DNA of 41,064 nt, taken from positions 1-41,064 of the forward strand of contig NZ_JAQTLS010000028.1 in the NCBI RefSeq assembly GCF_028714775.1. Reading direction: 5' to 3'. The stretch's first letter is position 1. Each line of letters opens with the position of its first letter. This DNA comes from Thiothrix sp. (GTDB lineage: Bacteria; Pseudomonadota; Gammaproteobacteria; Thiotrichales; Thiotrichaceae). Both the position numbers and the translations under genes were made by a program. Under the pieces are notes generated by a model. The model saw nothing but the letters and a program-made list of their open reading frames with translations, had not been told where the DNA came from and searched no databases. Positions 16,100-25,289 of this stretch are shown piece after piece.

Positions 16100-16534
16100 A
16101 TGCAGGAGATATTCACCAAAAGCATGGCAAGGAACATTTACTACGGCGGCTCAACTTTTTTCATTTTGCTGTTCCTTGCCCTAACGCTCGACACGCACCA
16201 AGCTTGGCCTGCGCGTGACAACCATCAAAACCTCACTGAACAGGTTGCCGCAGGCAAGCGCCTGTGGGAGCGCAACAACTGTATCGGTTGCCATACCCTA
16301 CTAGGTGAAGGTGCGTACTTTGCGCCGGAGCTGGGCAATGTCTACAAGCGTTTCGGTGGCAGTAAAGATGCCCTCAAAGCCTTCATCCGTAGCCGTCCGG
16401 TAGAGGGTGTTCCCGGTCGACGCAGTATGCCGCAATTCAATTTTACCGATGCGGAACTGGATGAAGTCGTTGAATTCCTGAAATACACCAGTGAAATCAA
16501 TACCAACAACTGGCCACCAAATATTCAGGGTTAA
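16100..16534 (+). CDS. norC: Nitric oxide reductase cytochrome c subunit NorC
   Basis: NorC is the membrane-anchored monohaem cytochrome c of cNOR. It accepts electrons in the periplasm and passes them to NorB. One N-terminal membrane anchor spans about residues 12-31, the haem site is CIGCH (61-65), and the segment TLLGEGAYFAPELGNVYKRF is typical of NorC. A methionine in RSMPQFNF is the likely sixth haem ligand. GGAGG-like bases (ACGGAGGGAC) precede the ATG by about 8 bases. norB follows after 12 bases. It is under the FNR/DNR-type box at 16014-16027. Confidence 0.96.
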   Translation: MQEIFTKSMARNIYYGGSTFFILLFLALTLDTHQAWPARDNHQNLTEQVAAGKRLWERNNCIGCHTLLGEGAYFAPELGNVYKRFGGSKDALKAFIRSRPVEGVPGRRSMPQFNFTDAELDEVVEFLKYTSEINTNNWPPNIQG

Positions 16535-17920
<1,386 letters not shown>

Positions 17921-17986
17921 ATTTTTCGTTAACTGAGCCGCTGACTCCTTTGGTGGTAGACGTGTACTAAAAGGCGGCATTATCTT

Positions 17987-18014
17987 CCGGCAGGGGAATA
18001 CCCTGCCGGTTTTT
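17987..18014 (+). terminator. Rho-independent terminator after norCB
   Basis: A perfect 9-bp stem, CCGGCAGGG (17987-17995) and CCCTGCCGG (18001-18009), with a five-base loop is followed directly by TTTTTC. It closes the norCB unit and separates it from the amidotransferase gene. Confidence 0.92.
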
Positions 18015-18039
18015 CTATTTTTGACCAAGGAGTTTTTCC

Positions 18040-18759
18040 ATGCCTAGAAAAAAGGTTGTTGCCATTCGTCATGTGGCATTTGAAAATATTGGGACGCTCA
18101 AGCCTGTACTGGAAAAACGTGGTTATGAAATTCAGTATTGTGATATTGGTGTCGATTCGTTAGCGGCACTTAGTAATGCCCGCATTGGTTTGTTGGTGGT
18201 ATTAGGCGCACCGATTGGCGCTTATGACGATGCCTTATTTCCTTTTTTAGGGGATGAAGTTGCACTGATCTCCCAACGCTTAGAGGAGGGATTACCTACG
18301 CTGGGCATCTGTTTGGGGGCACAATTGATGGCTCGGGCATTAGGTGCGCAAGTTAGCCCGATGTCAAAGAAAGAAATCGGCTTTGCTCCGTTGACCTTGA
18401 CGGCGGCGGGTAGATACTCGGTATTGCAAAATTTGCCAGCGGATTTTCCCGTCCTACATTGGCATGGTGATCAGTTTGAGGTTCCTGCTGGCCTTGATTC
18501 ATTGGCACAGACCCCCCTCTGCCCAAATCAGGCATTCAGTTTGGGCAACTATGCATTGGCCTTCCAATTTCATTTGGAAGCAGATACCCGCTGTATTGAG
18601 CAATGGTTGATCGGTCATTCGGTAGAGTTATTGAATAATGGGATTGATCTAACGCGCCTGCGCAGGCAAGCAGAACAACACGGTGAGGCACTTCGACAGG
18701 CAGGGGAGACGGTGATTGGAGCATGGTTGGATGAGCTTGATTTTGGTCAAGGCGCGTAA
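18040..18759 (+). CDS. Class I glutamine amidotransferase (GMP synthase-like)
   Basis: A 239-residue stand-alone GATase1 protein. The nucleophile is C91 in TLGICLGAQLMARALG, and the rest of the triad is H177 and E179 in FQFHLE. Such proteins hydrolyse glutamine to supply ammonia, or act on other gamma-glutamyl substrates. The actual substrate cannot be read from the sequence. It has its own ribosome-binding site (AAGGAG) and lies after the norCB terminator. No synthetase partner is adjacent. It may be an unrelated passenger between nor and nnrS. It starts at 18040 by spacing to the ribosome-binding site. Confidence 0.85.
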   Translation: MPRKKVVAIRHVAFENIGTLKPVLEKRGYEIQYCDIGVDSLAALSNARIGLLVVLGAPIGAYDDALFPFLGDEVALISQRLEEGLPTLGICLGAQLMARALGAQVSPMSKKEIGFAPLTLTAAGRYSVLQNLPADFPVLHWHGDQFEVPAGLDSLAQTPLCPNQAFSLGNYALAFQFHLEADTRCIEQWLIGHSVELLNNGIDLTRLRRQAEQHGEALRQAGETVIGAWLDELDFGQGA

Positions 18760-18828
18760 TAGTTGCTTTCCTTAGTGTGTTACTCAACAATTGTCATGAG
18801 ATTTTTTGGTTAACTTTAGGTGTTGAGT

Positions 18829-19776
18829 ATGCAGTATTACCGCACTTTATCCCGACTGGCTTTTTTTCTGCTATTCATGCTTGCCCCGCCGCTGGATTTA
18901 TTTCGCTTTGACCTGAATGCTAACCACCTATTTTTTCTAGGGGAACCGTGGCGGCTGGGTTTCACCGCACAGAGTGACAGTATGCAAATGGTGGGCAGCA
19001 TTTTCTTGCGTATCTTCATGCCGATCTTTTTGGTTGTGAGTATTGGTGGCTGGATTTCATGGAAATATGGACGCTTGTACTGTGGTTGGCTTTGCCCGCA
19101 TTTTGCGGTGGTGGAAATCATCAATAGTCTGATGCGACGTGCATCAGGCAAACCCAGCTTATGGGAGAAGCAAAGCTTGCCAGAACAGCAGTCGGATGGT
19201 AAGCACATTCCGCGTAATCCTTGGTATTGGCCTGTAACGGTGCTGGTGGTCGGGCTGATTTCTTTTTTCTGGGCGGTGGTGCTGCTGACTTACCTGCTGC
19301 CTCCCAAAGAAATCTACGGTAACCTGCTGTTATTTTCCTTGACCCGCAATCAAGCTATTTTTATTGGGGTGGGTACGTTGCTGTTCATCCTTGAGTTTAC
19401 CTTAGCACGCCATTTGTTTTGCCGCTTTGGCTGCGCTCTTGGTGTCGCCCAAAGTTTTGTCTGGATGACGAACCGCAAGGCATTGGTGGTGGGGTTCGAC
19501 AGCCCACGCGCCAAACTATGCAGTGATTGCGATGCTTCCTGCGAACACGCCTGCCCGATGCGCCTAAAACCGCGCACCATCAAGCGAAATATGTTCACCT
19601 GCACCCAGTGTCATAGCTGCATTGATGCTTGCGGAAAGGTACAAGAATATGCCAGCGGGATTTCCCTGCTGCAATGGGTACAGGGCGAATGTGCCCAAGC
19701 AGTGGCAAAGGATGCTGGGGTGGCGGCGAACCCTCCGGCAAATTGTTTTCAACATGGCAAGAAGAAGTCCCTATGA
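18829..19776 (+). CDS. CcoG/NapH-like membrane ferredoxin
   Basis: A polytopic membrane protein of 315 residues with [4Fe-4S] motifs. Hydrophobic segments lie near 10-25, 60-80, 130-160 and 175-195. CGWLCPH (C85, C89) and CRFGCALG resemble the CGxxCP pairs of CcoG/RdxA and NapH. The C-terminal part has CSDCDASCEHACPM and CTQCHSCIDAC, two ferredoxin-type groups. It lacks the FMN domain of NosR. The ATG at 18829 is preferred over a GTG nine bases earlier because AGGTG then has normal spacing. Its stop overlaps the nnrS start (ATGA), so it probably works with NnrS. A role in metal or redox handling for NO or copper enzymes is inferred. Confidence 0.82.
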   Translation: MQYYRTLSRLAFFLLFMLAPPLDLFRFDLNANHLFFLGEPWRLGFTAQSDSMQMVGSIFLRIFMPIFLVVSIGGWISWKYGRLYCGWLCPHFAVVEIINSLMRRASGKPSLWEKQSLPEQQSDGKHIPRNPWYWPVTVLVVGLISFFWAVVLLTYLLPPKEIYGNLLLFSLTRNQAIFIGVGTLLFILEFTLARHLFCRFGCALGVAQSFVWMTNRKALVVGFDSPRAKLCSDCDASCEHACPMRLKPRTIKRNMFTCTQCHSCIDACGKVQEYASGISLLQWVQGECAQAVAKDAGVAANPPANCFQHGKKKSL

Positions 19777-20984
19777 TCAAATTGAATAGTAAACCGCCCG
19801 TGACGGGCAAATATGCCCTTTCCCATCTCGGTTTTCGGCCTTTTTTTCTCGCTGCCGGATTATTTGCGGTGATAGGTATGGTGTTGTGGACAGGCATTTA
19901 TGGCTTTGGTTGGGGTGGTTTACATAGCGGGTATCCAACCGTTACTTGGCACGCCCATGATATGGTATTTGGCTATGCGGTGGCGGTTGCTGCGGGCTTC
20001 CTGCTGACCGCCATCAAGAATTGGACGGGGCAACAGACCTTGTACGGTTTGCCTTTGCTGGGGCTGGCGGGTGTCTGGTTGCTGGCACGTATCCTGCCTT
20101 TCACAAGCTTGCCGCTGGCGTTTACAGCATTGGCGGATACGCTGTTCTTGCTGTGGCTGCTGGCGGCAACAGGGCAGCCGATTGTCCGGGTAAAACAGTG
20201 GCAGCATATGGCTATTGTTAGTGAGGTTGCCTTATTGCTGGCAGCTAATGCATTGTTTTACCTTGGCTTGCTGGGGTATTGGCCTGCGGGGATGCAAGTG
20301 GGGCTGTATGCTGGTTTTTACACCATTCTGGCACTGGTTTTCACGATGGGGCGACGGGTTATTCCGTTTTTTATTGAGCGGGGTGTGGGTTGCCCATTTG
20401 AGGCACGTAACAACGTATGGGTAGACCGCTTCAGTATGGGGCTGTTTGTGGCCTTCGCTTTGGCAGATTTGCTGGCGTTGGGGACGGGCAGTGCTATTGC
20501 TGCTTATTGCGTTGCCGCGTTGGCACTGGGGCAAGTTGGGTTACATGGCATCCGTCTGGCAGGCTGGTATCATCCCAATATCTGGCAAAAACCATTGCTG
20601 TGGGTATTGTATCTGGGCTATGGCTGGCTGTTGTCAGGGTTCTTGTTGAAATTCCTTTCGGTGGCGGTGGGTGTTTCCCCGTGGCTGGCGGTACATGCTT
20701 TTGCCTATGGTGGTATTGCGATGATAACGGTTGGCATGATGGCGCGGGTGACGTTGGGGCATACCGGACGCAATGTATTTGACCCGCCGCGCATTGTGAT
20801 CCCGGTCTTTCTGCTGCTTTTCATGGGTGCATCCATTCGGGTATTGGCTGTGTGGCTGCTTCCGCAGTTCCATACTGTCTGGATAGTGGCAGCGCAACTT
20901 TTGTGGATAGCTGCCTTTATTTTGTTCGTTTGGCAATACGGGGCAATGCTAGTTCAAGCAAGGGTTGATGGGCATTATGGTTGA
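19773..20984 (+). CDS. nnrS: NnrS family haem-copper membrane protein
   Basis: NnrS is a 12-helix haem- and copper-containing membrane protein found with NO-metabolising genes, where it protects cells from nitrosative stress. The exact chemistry is not settled. The 403-residue protein shows FRPFFLAAGLFA near the N terminus, WHAHDMVFGYAVAVAAGFLLTA, the GRRVIPFF segment, and HAFAYGGIAMITVGMMARVTLGHTGR (broken by family-typical small residues), all hallmarks of the family. I use the ATG at 19773, which overlaps the stop of the ferredoxin gene by four bases. A longer in-frame extension lies within that gene and is unlikely to be translated. Confidence 0.93.
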   Translation: MIKLNSKPPVTGKYALSHLGFRPFFLAAGLFAVIGMVLWTGIYGFGWGGLHSGYPTVTWHAHDMVFGYAVAVAAGFLLTAIKNWTGQQTLYGLPLLGLAGVWLLARILPFTSLPLAFTALADTLFLLWLLAATGQPIVRVKQWQHMAIVSEVALLLAANALFYLGLLGYWPAGMQVGLYAGFYTILALVFTMGRRVIPFFIERGVGCPFEARNNVWVDRFSMGLFVAFALADLLALGTGSAIAAYCVAALALGQVGLHGIRLAGWYHPNIWQKPLLWVLYLGYGWLLSGFLLKFLSVAVGVSPWLAVHAFAYGGIAMITVGMMARVTLGHTGRNVFDPPRIVIPVFLLLFMGASIRVLAVWLLPQFHTVWIVAAQLLWIAAFILFVWQYGAMLVQARVDGHYG

Positions 20985-21005
20985 GGGTTTATCACAATTT
21001 TTGGC

Positions 21006-21019
21006 TTGACTCAGGTCAA
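21006..21019. promoter_or_regulatory. FNR/DNR-type box upstream of nosZ
   Basis: TTGAC-TCAG-GTCAA is a perfectly symmetric CRP/FNR-family half-site pair, sharing 13 of 14 bases with the norC box. At -41.5 it would place the start of transcription near 21054, and CATAGT at 21042-21047 is a fair -10. nosZ begins at 21130. Confidence 0.85.
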
Positions 21020-21047
21020 GGCAGGTTTTCCTGCAAAACAGCATAGT

Positions 21048-21083
21048 GTGTGAAATCACACACCACCACGTGTGAAATGACAC
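21048..21083. promoter_or_regulatory. Tandem palindromic operator-like pair before nosZ
   Basis: GTGTGAAATCACAC (21048-21061) and GTGTGAAATGACAC (21070-21083) are two near-identical copies whose starts are 22 bases apart, two turns of DNA. The first is the core of a longer palindrome, TGTGTGA-AA-TCACACA (21047-21062). They overlap the start point predicted from the upstream box, so a repressor binding here would block nosZ. No regulator is identified. Confidence 0.6.
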
Positions 21084-21129
21084 ATCGTATTGACGCAGGT
21101 TTCCAAAAATTGTTGAGGATAAAATTACC

Positions 21130-23550
21130 ATGAAAGTTATACGTAAAACCATGCTGGCATCCTGCATTGCCTCGCTGGTCACACTTGCCGCCCCGGTGCA
21201 GCAAGTGTGGGCAGAAGGCAATTTGCAGGATGTCATGAAAGCACGTGGGTTAACCGAGAAAGATATTCTCGCCGCAGCCAAAACCTATACCCCTACTGGT
21301 GGGCGCGACGAATACCTTGCGTTCAGTTCTGGCGGGCAAAGCGGACAGGTGATCGTGTACGGTATCCCGTCCATGCGCATTCTCAAATACATCGGGGTAT
21401 TCACCCCTGAACCGTGGCAAGGCTACGGCTTTGATGACGAATCCAAGGAAGTCCTTGCCCAAGGCAAGATCAACGGCAAGGACATCAACTACGGTGACAC
21501 CCACCACCCGGCCTTCTCCGAAACCAACGGGGATTACGATGGGCGTTACCTGTTCATCAATGACAAAGCCAACCCGCGTATTGCCGTCATTGACCTGAAA
21601 GACTTCGAGACCAAGCAGATTGTGGTCAACCCTTTCATGAAATCGGCACACGGCGGCGCATTCGTCACCACCAACACCGAATACGTGATGGAAGCCAGCC
21701 AGTATGCGGCACCCTACAGCAAGGATTTCGTGCCCTTAAGCAAGTTCAACGACGAATACCGGGGGGCATTGACCTACTGGAAGTTCGATAAGGAAAAGGG
21801 GCGGATTGACCCGGAAAAGTCATTTACGTTTGAGCTTGCCCCTTACAGCCAAGACTTGTCCGATGCGGGCAAAGGGCCATCTGAAGGCTGGGGCTTCACC
21901 AACTCGTTCTGTTCCGAGCGTTATGTCGGCGGTATTGAGAAAGGCCGCCCGCCCTATGAGGCAGGTTGTTCCGCCAAGGACACCGACTTCATGCACGTCA
22001 CCAACTGGAAAAAGGCTGCTGAACTGGTGGCAGCGGGCAAAGTCCCCAAAGTCAATGGCGCTTACCTGATTACCCTGAAGCAAGCGACTGAGGAAGGTTT
22101 GCTGTACCTGATCCCTGAACCCAAAAGCCCGCACGGGGTTGATGTCGTGCCAACCGGCGACAAGATTGTGGTAGGTGGCAAACTGGACAGCAATACTTGG
22201 GTATATGACTGGAAGAAAATTCAGGATGCCATTGCCAATAAGAAGTTTGAAGGCAAGGATGACTACGGTGTACCCATTATTTCGCTGCAAGACGCGCTGC
22301 ACAAATCCGTGCCAGTGGGCTTGGGGCCATTGCATACCCAGTTTGACTCCAAACCGTGCGTGGCCTACACCTCCATCTACGTCGATTCGATGATCACCAA
22401 ATGGGATTACTGCGAAGGCAAGGTGCTGGATCAGTTGGCCATCCACTACAACGTCGGTCACTTGATGACGATGGAAGGCGATACCGTTAGCCCGGACGGC
22501 AAGTACTTGGTTGCCCTGAACAAACTGGCGATTGACCGCTTCAACCCGGTCGGGCCGTTGCATCCACAAAACCATCAGTTGATCGACATTAGTGGCGACA
22601 AGATGCAACTGTTGTATGACATGCCCATCCCACTGGGGGAACCGCACTATGTGGCAGCGATCAAGGCTGACAAGCTCAAACCTGAAATCCGTTACAGGTC
22701 TGGCTGGAACTCACGTACAGACACAGAATCTCCCTACAAGACCCGTGCCGGTCAGGAAAAGACCGTGCGTGAAGGTACCGATGTGCATGTTTATGGCACA
22801 ACCATCCGTTCCCACATCACCCCTGAAACCATTGAGGTACAGGAAGGCGATACCGTGCATATCCACCTGACCAACTTGGAGCGGGCGGAAGATGAAACCC
22901 ACGGTTTTGCGATGTACGGGCAGAATGTCCAGCTTTCCCTCGAACCGGGCAAAACCTCCTCCGTTACTTTCAAGGCTGAGAAAGCGGGTGTTTACCCTTA
23001 CTACTGCACCGAGTTCTGTTCCGCGCTGCACTTGGAAATGCAAGGCTATTTGTTAGTCCAGCCTAAGGGTTACGTCGCACCAGCAGGTGAAGGCGAAGTG
23101 ACCGACGGCACGCAATACACCCAAGCGGACTACGACAAGCAAACCAAGACCAACGTTGAAACTCAGGCGGTTATCGACTCGGTGGTGGGCTTCATTACCA
23201 GCCACAACTACAAGGACTTCCCTGAAGTGGTGGCACTGGTTGAGGACGCAACCGACCAGCTTGGTTTCGCTAAGGATGCCAAAACCAAGGGCGAAGAGTT
23301 CGCGGCAAAAGGCGACTGGAACAAGGCAATGGGTTGGGCGAACCAGTGGTGGCAGTATCAGGTGAAAACGGCTGACATGGGCTTGCGTGCCAAGACCTTC
23401 CTTGAGGAACATGGCGCGAAAGCGGCTGATCCGGCGGCGGCTCCAGCTCCGGCGGCAGCGCCTGCACCAGCAGCGGCTCCAGCAGCAGCTCCGACAGCAC
23501 CTGTGCCAGCGACTCCAGCAGCGCCCGCACCAGCTCCAGCAGCCAAGTAG
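21130..23550 (+). CDS. nosZ: Nitrous oxide reductase NosZ, clade II (Sec-exported)
   Basis: NosZ reduces N2O to N2 in the periplasm. The signal peptide (about residues 1-29, ending QVWA) has no twin-arginine motif, the mark of clade II enzymes. CuZ histidines are visible in DTHHPAF, SAHGGAF, SPHGVDV, GPLHTQFD, NVGHLM and GEPHYVAA. The CuA site is YYCTEFCSALHLEM near 624-637. After the cupredoxin domain (about residue 650) an unusual tail of ~155 residues follows: a helical, Trp-containing stretch to ~762, then a low-complexity Ala/Pro segment. There is no CxxCH in it, whereas Wolinella-type NosZ ends in a cytochrome c domain. It is the first gene of the nos cluster, behind the box at 21006-21019. 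Confidence 0.97.
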   Translation: MKVIRKTMLASCIASLVTLAAPVQQVWAEGNLQDVMKARGLTEKDILAAAKTYTPTGGRDEYLAFSSGGQSGQVIVYGIPSMRILKYIGVFTPEPWQGYGFDDESKEVLAQGKINGKDINYGDTHHPAFSETNGDYDGRYLFINDKANPRIAVIDLKDFETKQIVVNPFMKSAHGGAFVTTNTEYVMEASQYAAPYSKDFVPLSKFNDEYRGALTYWKFDKEKGRIDPEKSFTFELAPYSQDLSDAGKGPSEGWGFTNSFCSERYVGGIEKGRPPYEAGCSAKDTDFMHVTNWKKAAELVAAGKVPKVNGAYLITLKQATEEGLLYLIPEPKSPHGVDVVPTGDKIVVGGKLDSNTWVYDWKKIQDAIANKKFEGKDDYGVPIISLQDALHKSVPVGLGPLHTQFDSKPCVAYTSIYVDSMITKWDYCEGKVLDQLAIHYNVGHLMTMEGDTVSPDGKYLVALNKLAIDRFNPVGPLHPQNHQLIDISGDKMQLLYDMPIPLGEPHYVAAIKADKLKPEIRYRSGWNSRTDTESPYKTRAGQEKTVREGTDVHVYGTTIRSHITPETIEVQEGDTVHIHLTNLERAEDETHGFAMYGQNVQLSLEPGKTSSVTFKAEKAGVYPYYCTEFCSALHLEMQGYLLVQPKGYVAPAGEGEVTDGTQYTQADYDKQTKTNVETQAVIDSVVGFITSHNYKDFPEVVALVEDATDQLGFAKDAKTKGEEFAAKGDWNKAMGWANQWWQYQVKTADMGLRAKTFLEEHGAKAADPAAAPAPAAAPAPAAAPAAAPTAPVPATPAAPAPAPAAK

Positions 23551-23563
23551 GGAAATCTCCCCC

Positions 23564-23577
23564 TTGATTTGAGTCAA
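23564..23577. promoter_or_regulatory. FNR/DNR-type box between nosZ and nosC1
   Basis: TTGAT-TTGA-GTCAA with flanking CCC and GGC resembles the norC box, including its outer bases. It starts 13 bases after the nosZ stop. A start at +41.5 would fall near 23612, about 50 bases before nosC1, so the accessory nos genes may have their own oxygen- or NO-controlled promoter. Confidence 0.75.
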
Positions 23578-23603
23578 GGCGGGAATATAAGTAATAGTTG
23601 ATA

Positions 23604-23634
23604 AAGGGGGCAGTCTACCTGCCCCTTACTTTTG
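23604..23634 (+). terminator. Hairpin after nosZ (weak or partial terminator)
   Basis: AAGGGGGCA (23604-23612) can pair with TGCCCCTT (23620-23627) around a seven-base loop, followed by ACTTTT. One G is bulged and the T run is short. It would partly terminate nosZ mRNA and give the enzyme a higher transcript level than the accessory genes. Confidence 0.55.
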
Positions 23635-23662
23635 GGCTAACCCAATTCGAGGAGAACCGTTC

Positions 23663-23986
23663 ATGTTCAAGTTTACCAAAACCGCTTTGCTGACAGCCGT
23701 GGCACTGACAGCCTTTTCCAGCGGAGCGTTGCAAGCAGCCGATGGCGCAGCACTGTACACCGCCAAAACCTGCGTTGCCTGTCACGGTGCGGATGCCAAA
23801 ACCCCGATCCTGCCCGCTTACCCCAAAATTGCGGGGCAAAATGAAACTTACGTCCTGCAACAGTTGAAAGACATCAAGTCCGGGACGCGCAGCAATGGCA
23901 TGTCAGCAGCGATGAAAGCGGTCATGGCGACTGTTTCCGATGAAGAAATGGCAGCCTTGGCAACGTATGTTGCTGGCTTGAAGTAA
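23663..23986 (+). CDS. nosC1: Monohaem cytochrome c of the nos cluster (NosC1-type)
   Basis: A 107-residue periplasmic cytochrome c with a Sec signal peptide (about 1-25, ending LQAA) and one haem site, CVACH, near residues 37-41. It resembles cytochrome c553-type proteins. In clade II nos clusters such as that of Wolinella, NosC1 and NosC2 are thought to carry electrons from menaquinol oxidation to NosZ. The mature part is clearly homologous to the first domain of the next gene (shared QLKDIKSG or QMKDIKSG, SDEEM and TYVA-type ends). GAGGAGAA lies upstream of the ATG. It is 16 bases before nosC2. Confidence 0.88.
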   Translation: MFKFTKTALLTAVALTAFSSGALQAADGAALYTAKTCVACHGADAKTPILPAYPKIAGQNETYVLQQLKDIKSGTRSNGMSAAMKAVMATVSDEEMAALATYVAGLK

Positions 23987-24002
23987 TACGGGGAGAACCA
24001 TC

Positions 24003-25277
24003 ATGACAGGAATCAACAAAATCACCCTCGTGCTGGTGGCGCTGTTTGCCAGCACTGCGGGCAGCCATGCACTTGCCGCCGATCTGGATGGCGCAAAACT
24101 GTTTGCCGACAAGACCTGTGTCACTTGCCACGGTAAGGATGCCAATACCCCGATCATGGCAGGCTACCCAGCGATTGGCGGTCAAAGCGCCGAATACGCC
24201 CTCCAGCAAATGAAGGACATCAAAAGCGGCGCACGCAAGAATGGTCAGGCAGAAGCCATGAAGGTCGTCATGCAACTCGTCAGCGACGAGGAAATGGTAG
24301 CCTTGGCAAAATACGTTGCCACCTTGGAATACAAGCCGGGGATGGCGGTTTCTAGGCTGGAAAAGAAAGATGCAGCCCCTGCTGCTGCGGCTACCCCAGC
24401 GGCAGCAGCACCAGCTACGCCTGCGTCCGCACCCACGGCGGAAGCCAAACCCGCCGACAGCATGGAAGAGCAGTTGAAAAAGATTGCAGCGGCAGGCAAA
24501 ACCGATGCACCAGCGGCTGCACCCGTAGCAGCAGCAATGCCCGCAGCGGCAACCACCACCCCATCCGCAGCCCCCGCCACGGGTGAGAAACCCGCCGCCG
24601 CCATGACTGGCAAAAGCGGTGAAGGCAAGAACGTGTGGATGGCGGAAGGCTCGGAGCGCGAAGCGGTCATGGACTTGAAACCCGACCTGAAAAATGGCCT
24701 TGAAGTCTACGAAGTCTGTTCCGGCTGCCATCTGGGCGAAGGCTGGGGCAAACCAGACGGCACCTTCCCGCAACTGTCCGGGCAACACAAGGAAGTGCTG
24801 ATTAAGCAATTAGCGGACATACGCGCCAAAAACCGCGACAACCCCACCATGTACCCGTTTGCCCTGCCCGAAGCCATCGGCGATGAACAGGCATTGGCGG
24901 ATGTGGTCGGTTACATCGAAAGCCTGCCCATGAACCCGGACAATGGCAAAGGCGAATGGGCGGAAGGTACACCCGAATTTACCAAGGGCAAGCAACTCTA
25001 CGCCGACAACTGCGTGAAGTGCCACGGTGAGGACGGCATGGGCAAGGCCGACAAGTTCTACCCGCGCATTGACGGGCAGCATTACAACTACATGCTGCGC
25101 CAGTTTGAATGGATTCGTGATGGCAAGCGCCGCAACGCCAACCCGGAAATGGTGGATCAGATCAAAGTGTTCACTGACATGGACATGAAGATGGTGGTCA
25201 ACTATGCCTCGCGCCTGCCAGTTCCCAAGGATGACGTAGCGCCCTCGACAGACTGGAAAAACCCTGACTTTAACTAG
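24003..25277 (+). CDS. nosC2: Tri-haem cytochrome c (NosC2-like fusion)
   Basis: A 424-residue exported cytochrome with three haem sites: CVTCH (39-43), CSGCH (239-243) and CVKCH (337-341). A signal peptide covers about residues 1-26. The first domain (27-110) is a near copy of NosC1. A low-complexity Ala/Pro/Thr linker of ~100 residues (about 118-205) follows, then a dihaem cytochrome c4-like pair. NosC2 proteins as I know them are dihaem, so this looks like a NosC1 duplication fused to NosC2. It would give a long, flexible electron carrier for NosZ, which has a similar Ala/Pro tail. The nosB start follows after 12 bases. Confidence 0.87.
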   Translation: MTGINKITLVLVALFASTAGSHALAADLDGAKLFADKTCVTCHGKDANTPIMAGYPAIGGQSAEYALQQMKDIKSGARKNGQAEAMKVVMQLVSDEEMVALAKYVATLEYKPGMAVSRLEKKDAAPAAAATPAAAAPATPASAPTAEAKPADSMEEQLKKIAAAGKTDAPAAAPVAAAMPAAATTTPSAAPATGEKPAAAMTGKSGEGKNVWMAEGSEREAVMDLKPDLKNGLEVYEVCSGCHLGEGWGKPDGTFPQLSGQHKEVLIKQLADIRAKNRDNPTMYPFALPEAIGDEQALADVVGYIESLPMNPDNGKGEWAEGTPEFTKGKQLYADNCVKCHGEDGMGKADKFYPRIDGQHYNYMLRQFEWIRDGKRRNANPEMVDQIKVFTDMDMKMVVNYASRLPVPKDDVAPSTDWKNPDFN

Positions 25278-25289
25278 GGATGGAACATC

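Noticed and set aside
18829-19776. Reading this gene as nosR
   Set aside because: NosR has a periplasmic FMN-binding domain and is much longer. This protein has only the membrane and ferredoxin parts, and clade II clusters usually lack NosR.
21047-21062. CRP site (TGTGA-N6-TCACA)
   Set aside because: The half-sites are separated by two bases instead of six, so CRP would not bind in its usual way.
23053-23577. Cys/Arg-rich minus-strand open frame opposite the nosZ tail
   Set aside because: It is the antisense reading of the GC-rich Ala/Pro tail. There is no start signal and the composition is artefactual.
24245-24670. Ala-rich minus-strand frame opposite the nosC2 linker
   Set aside because: It mirrors the low-complexity linker of nosC2.
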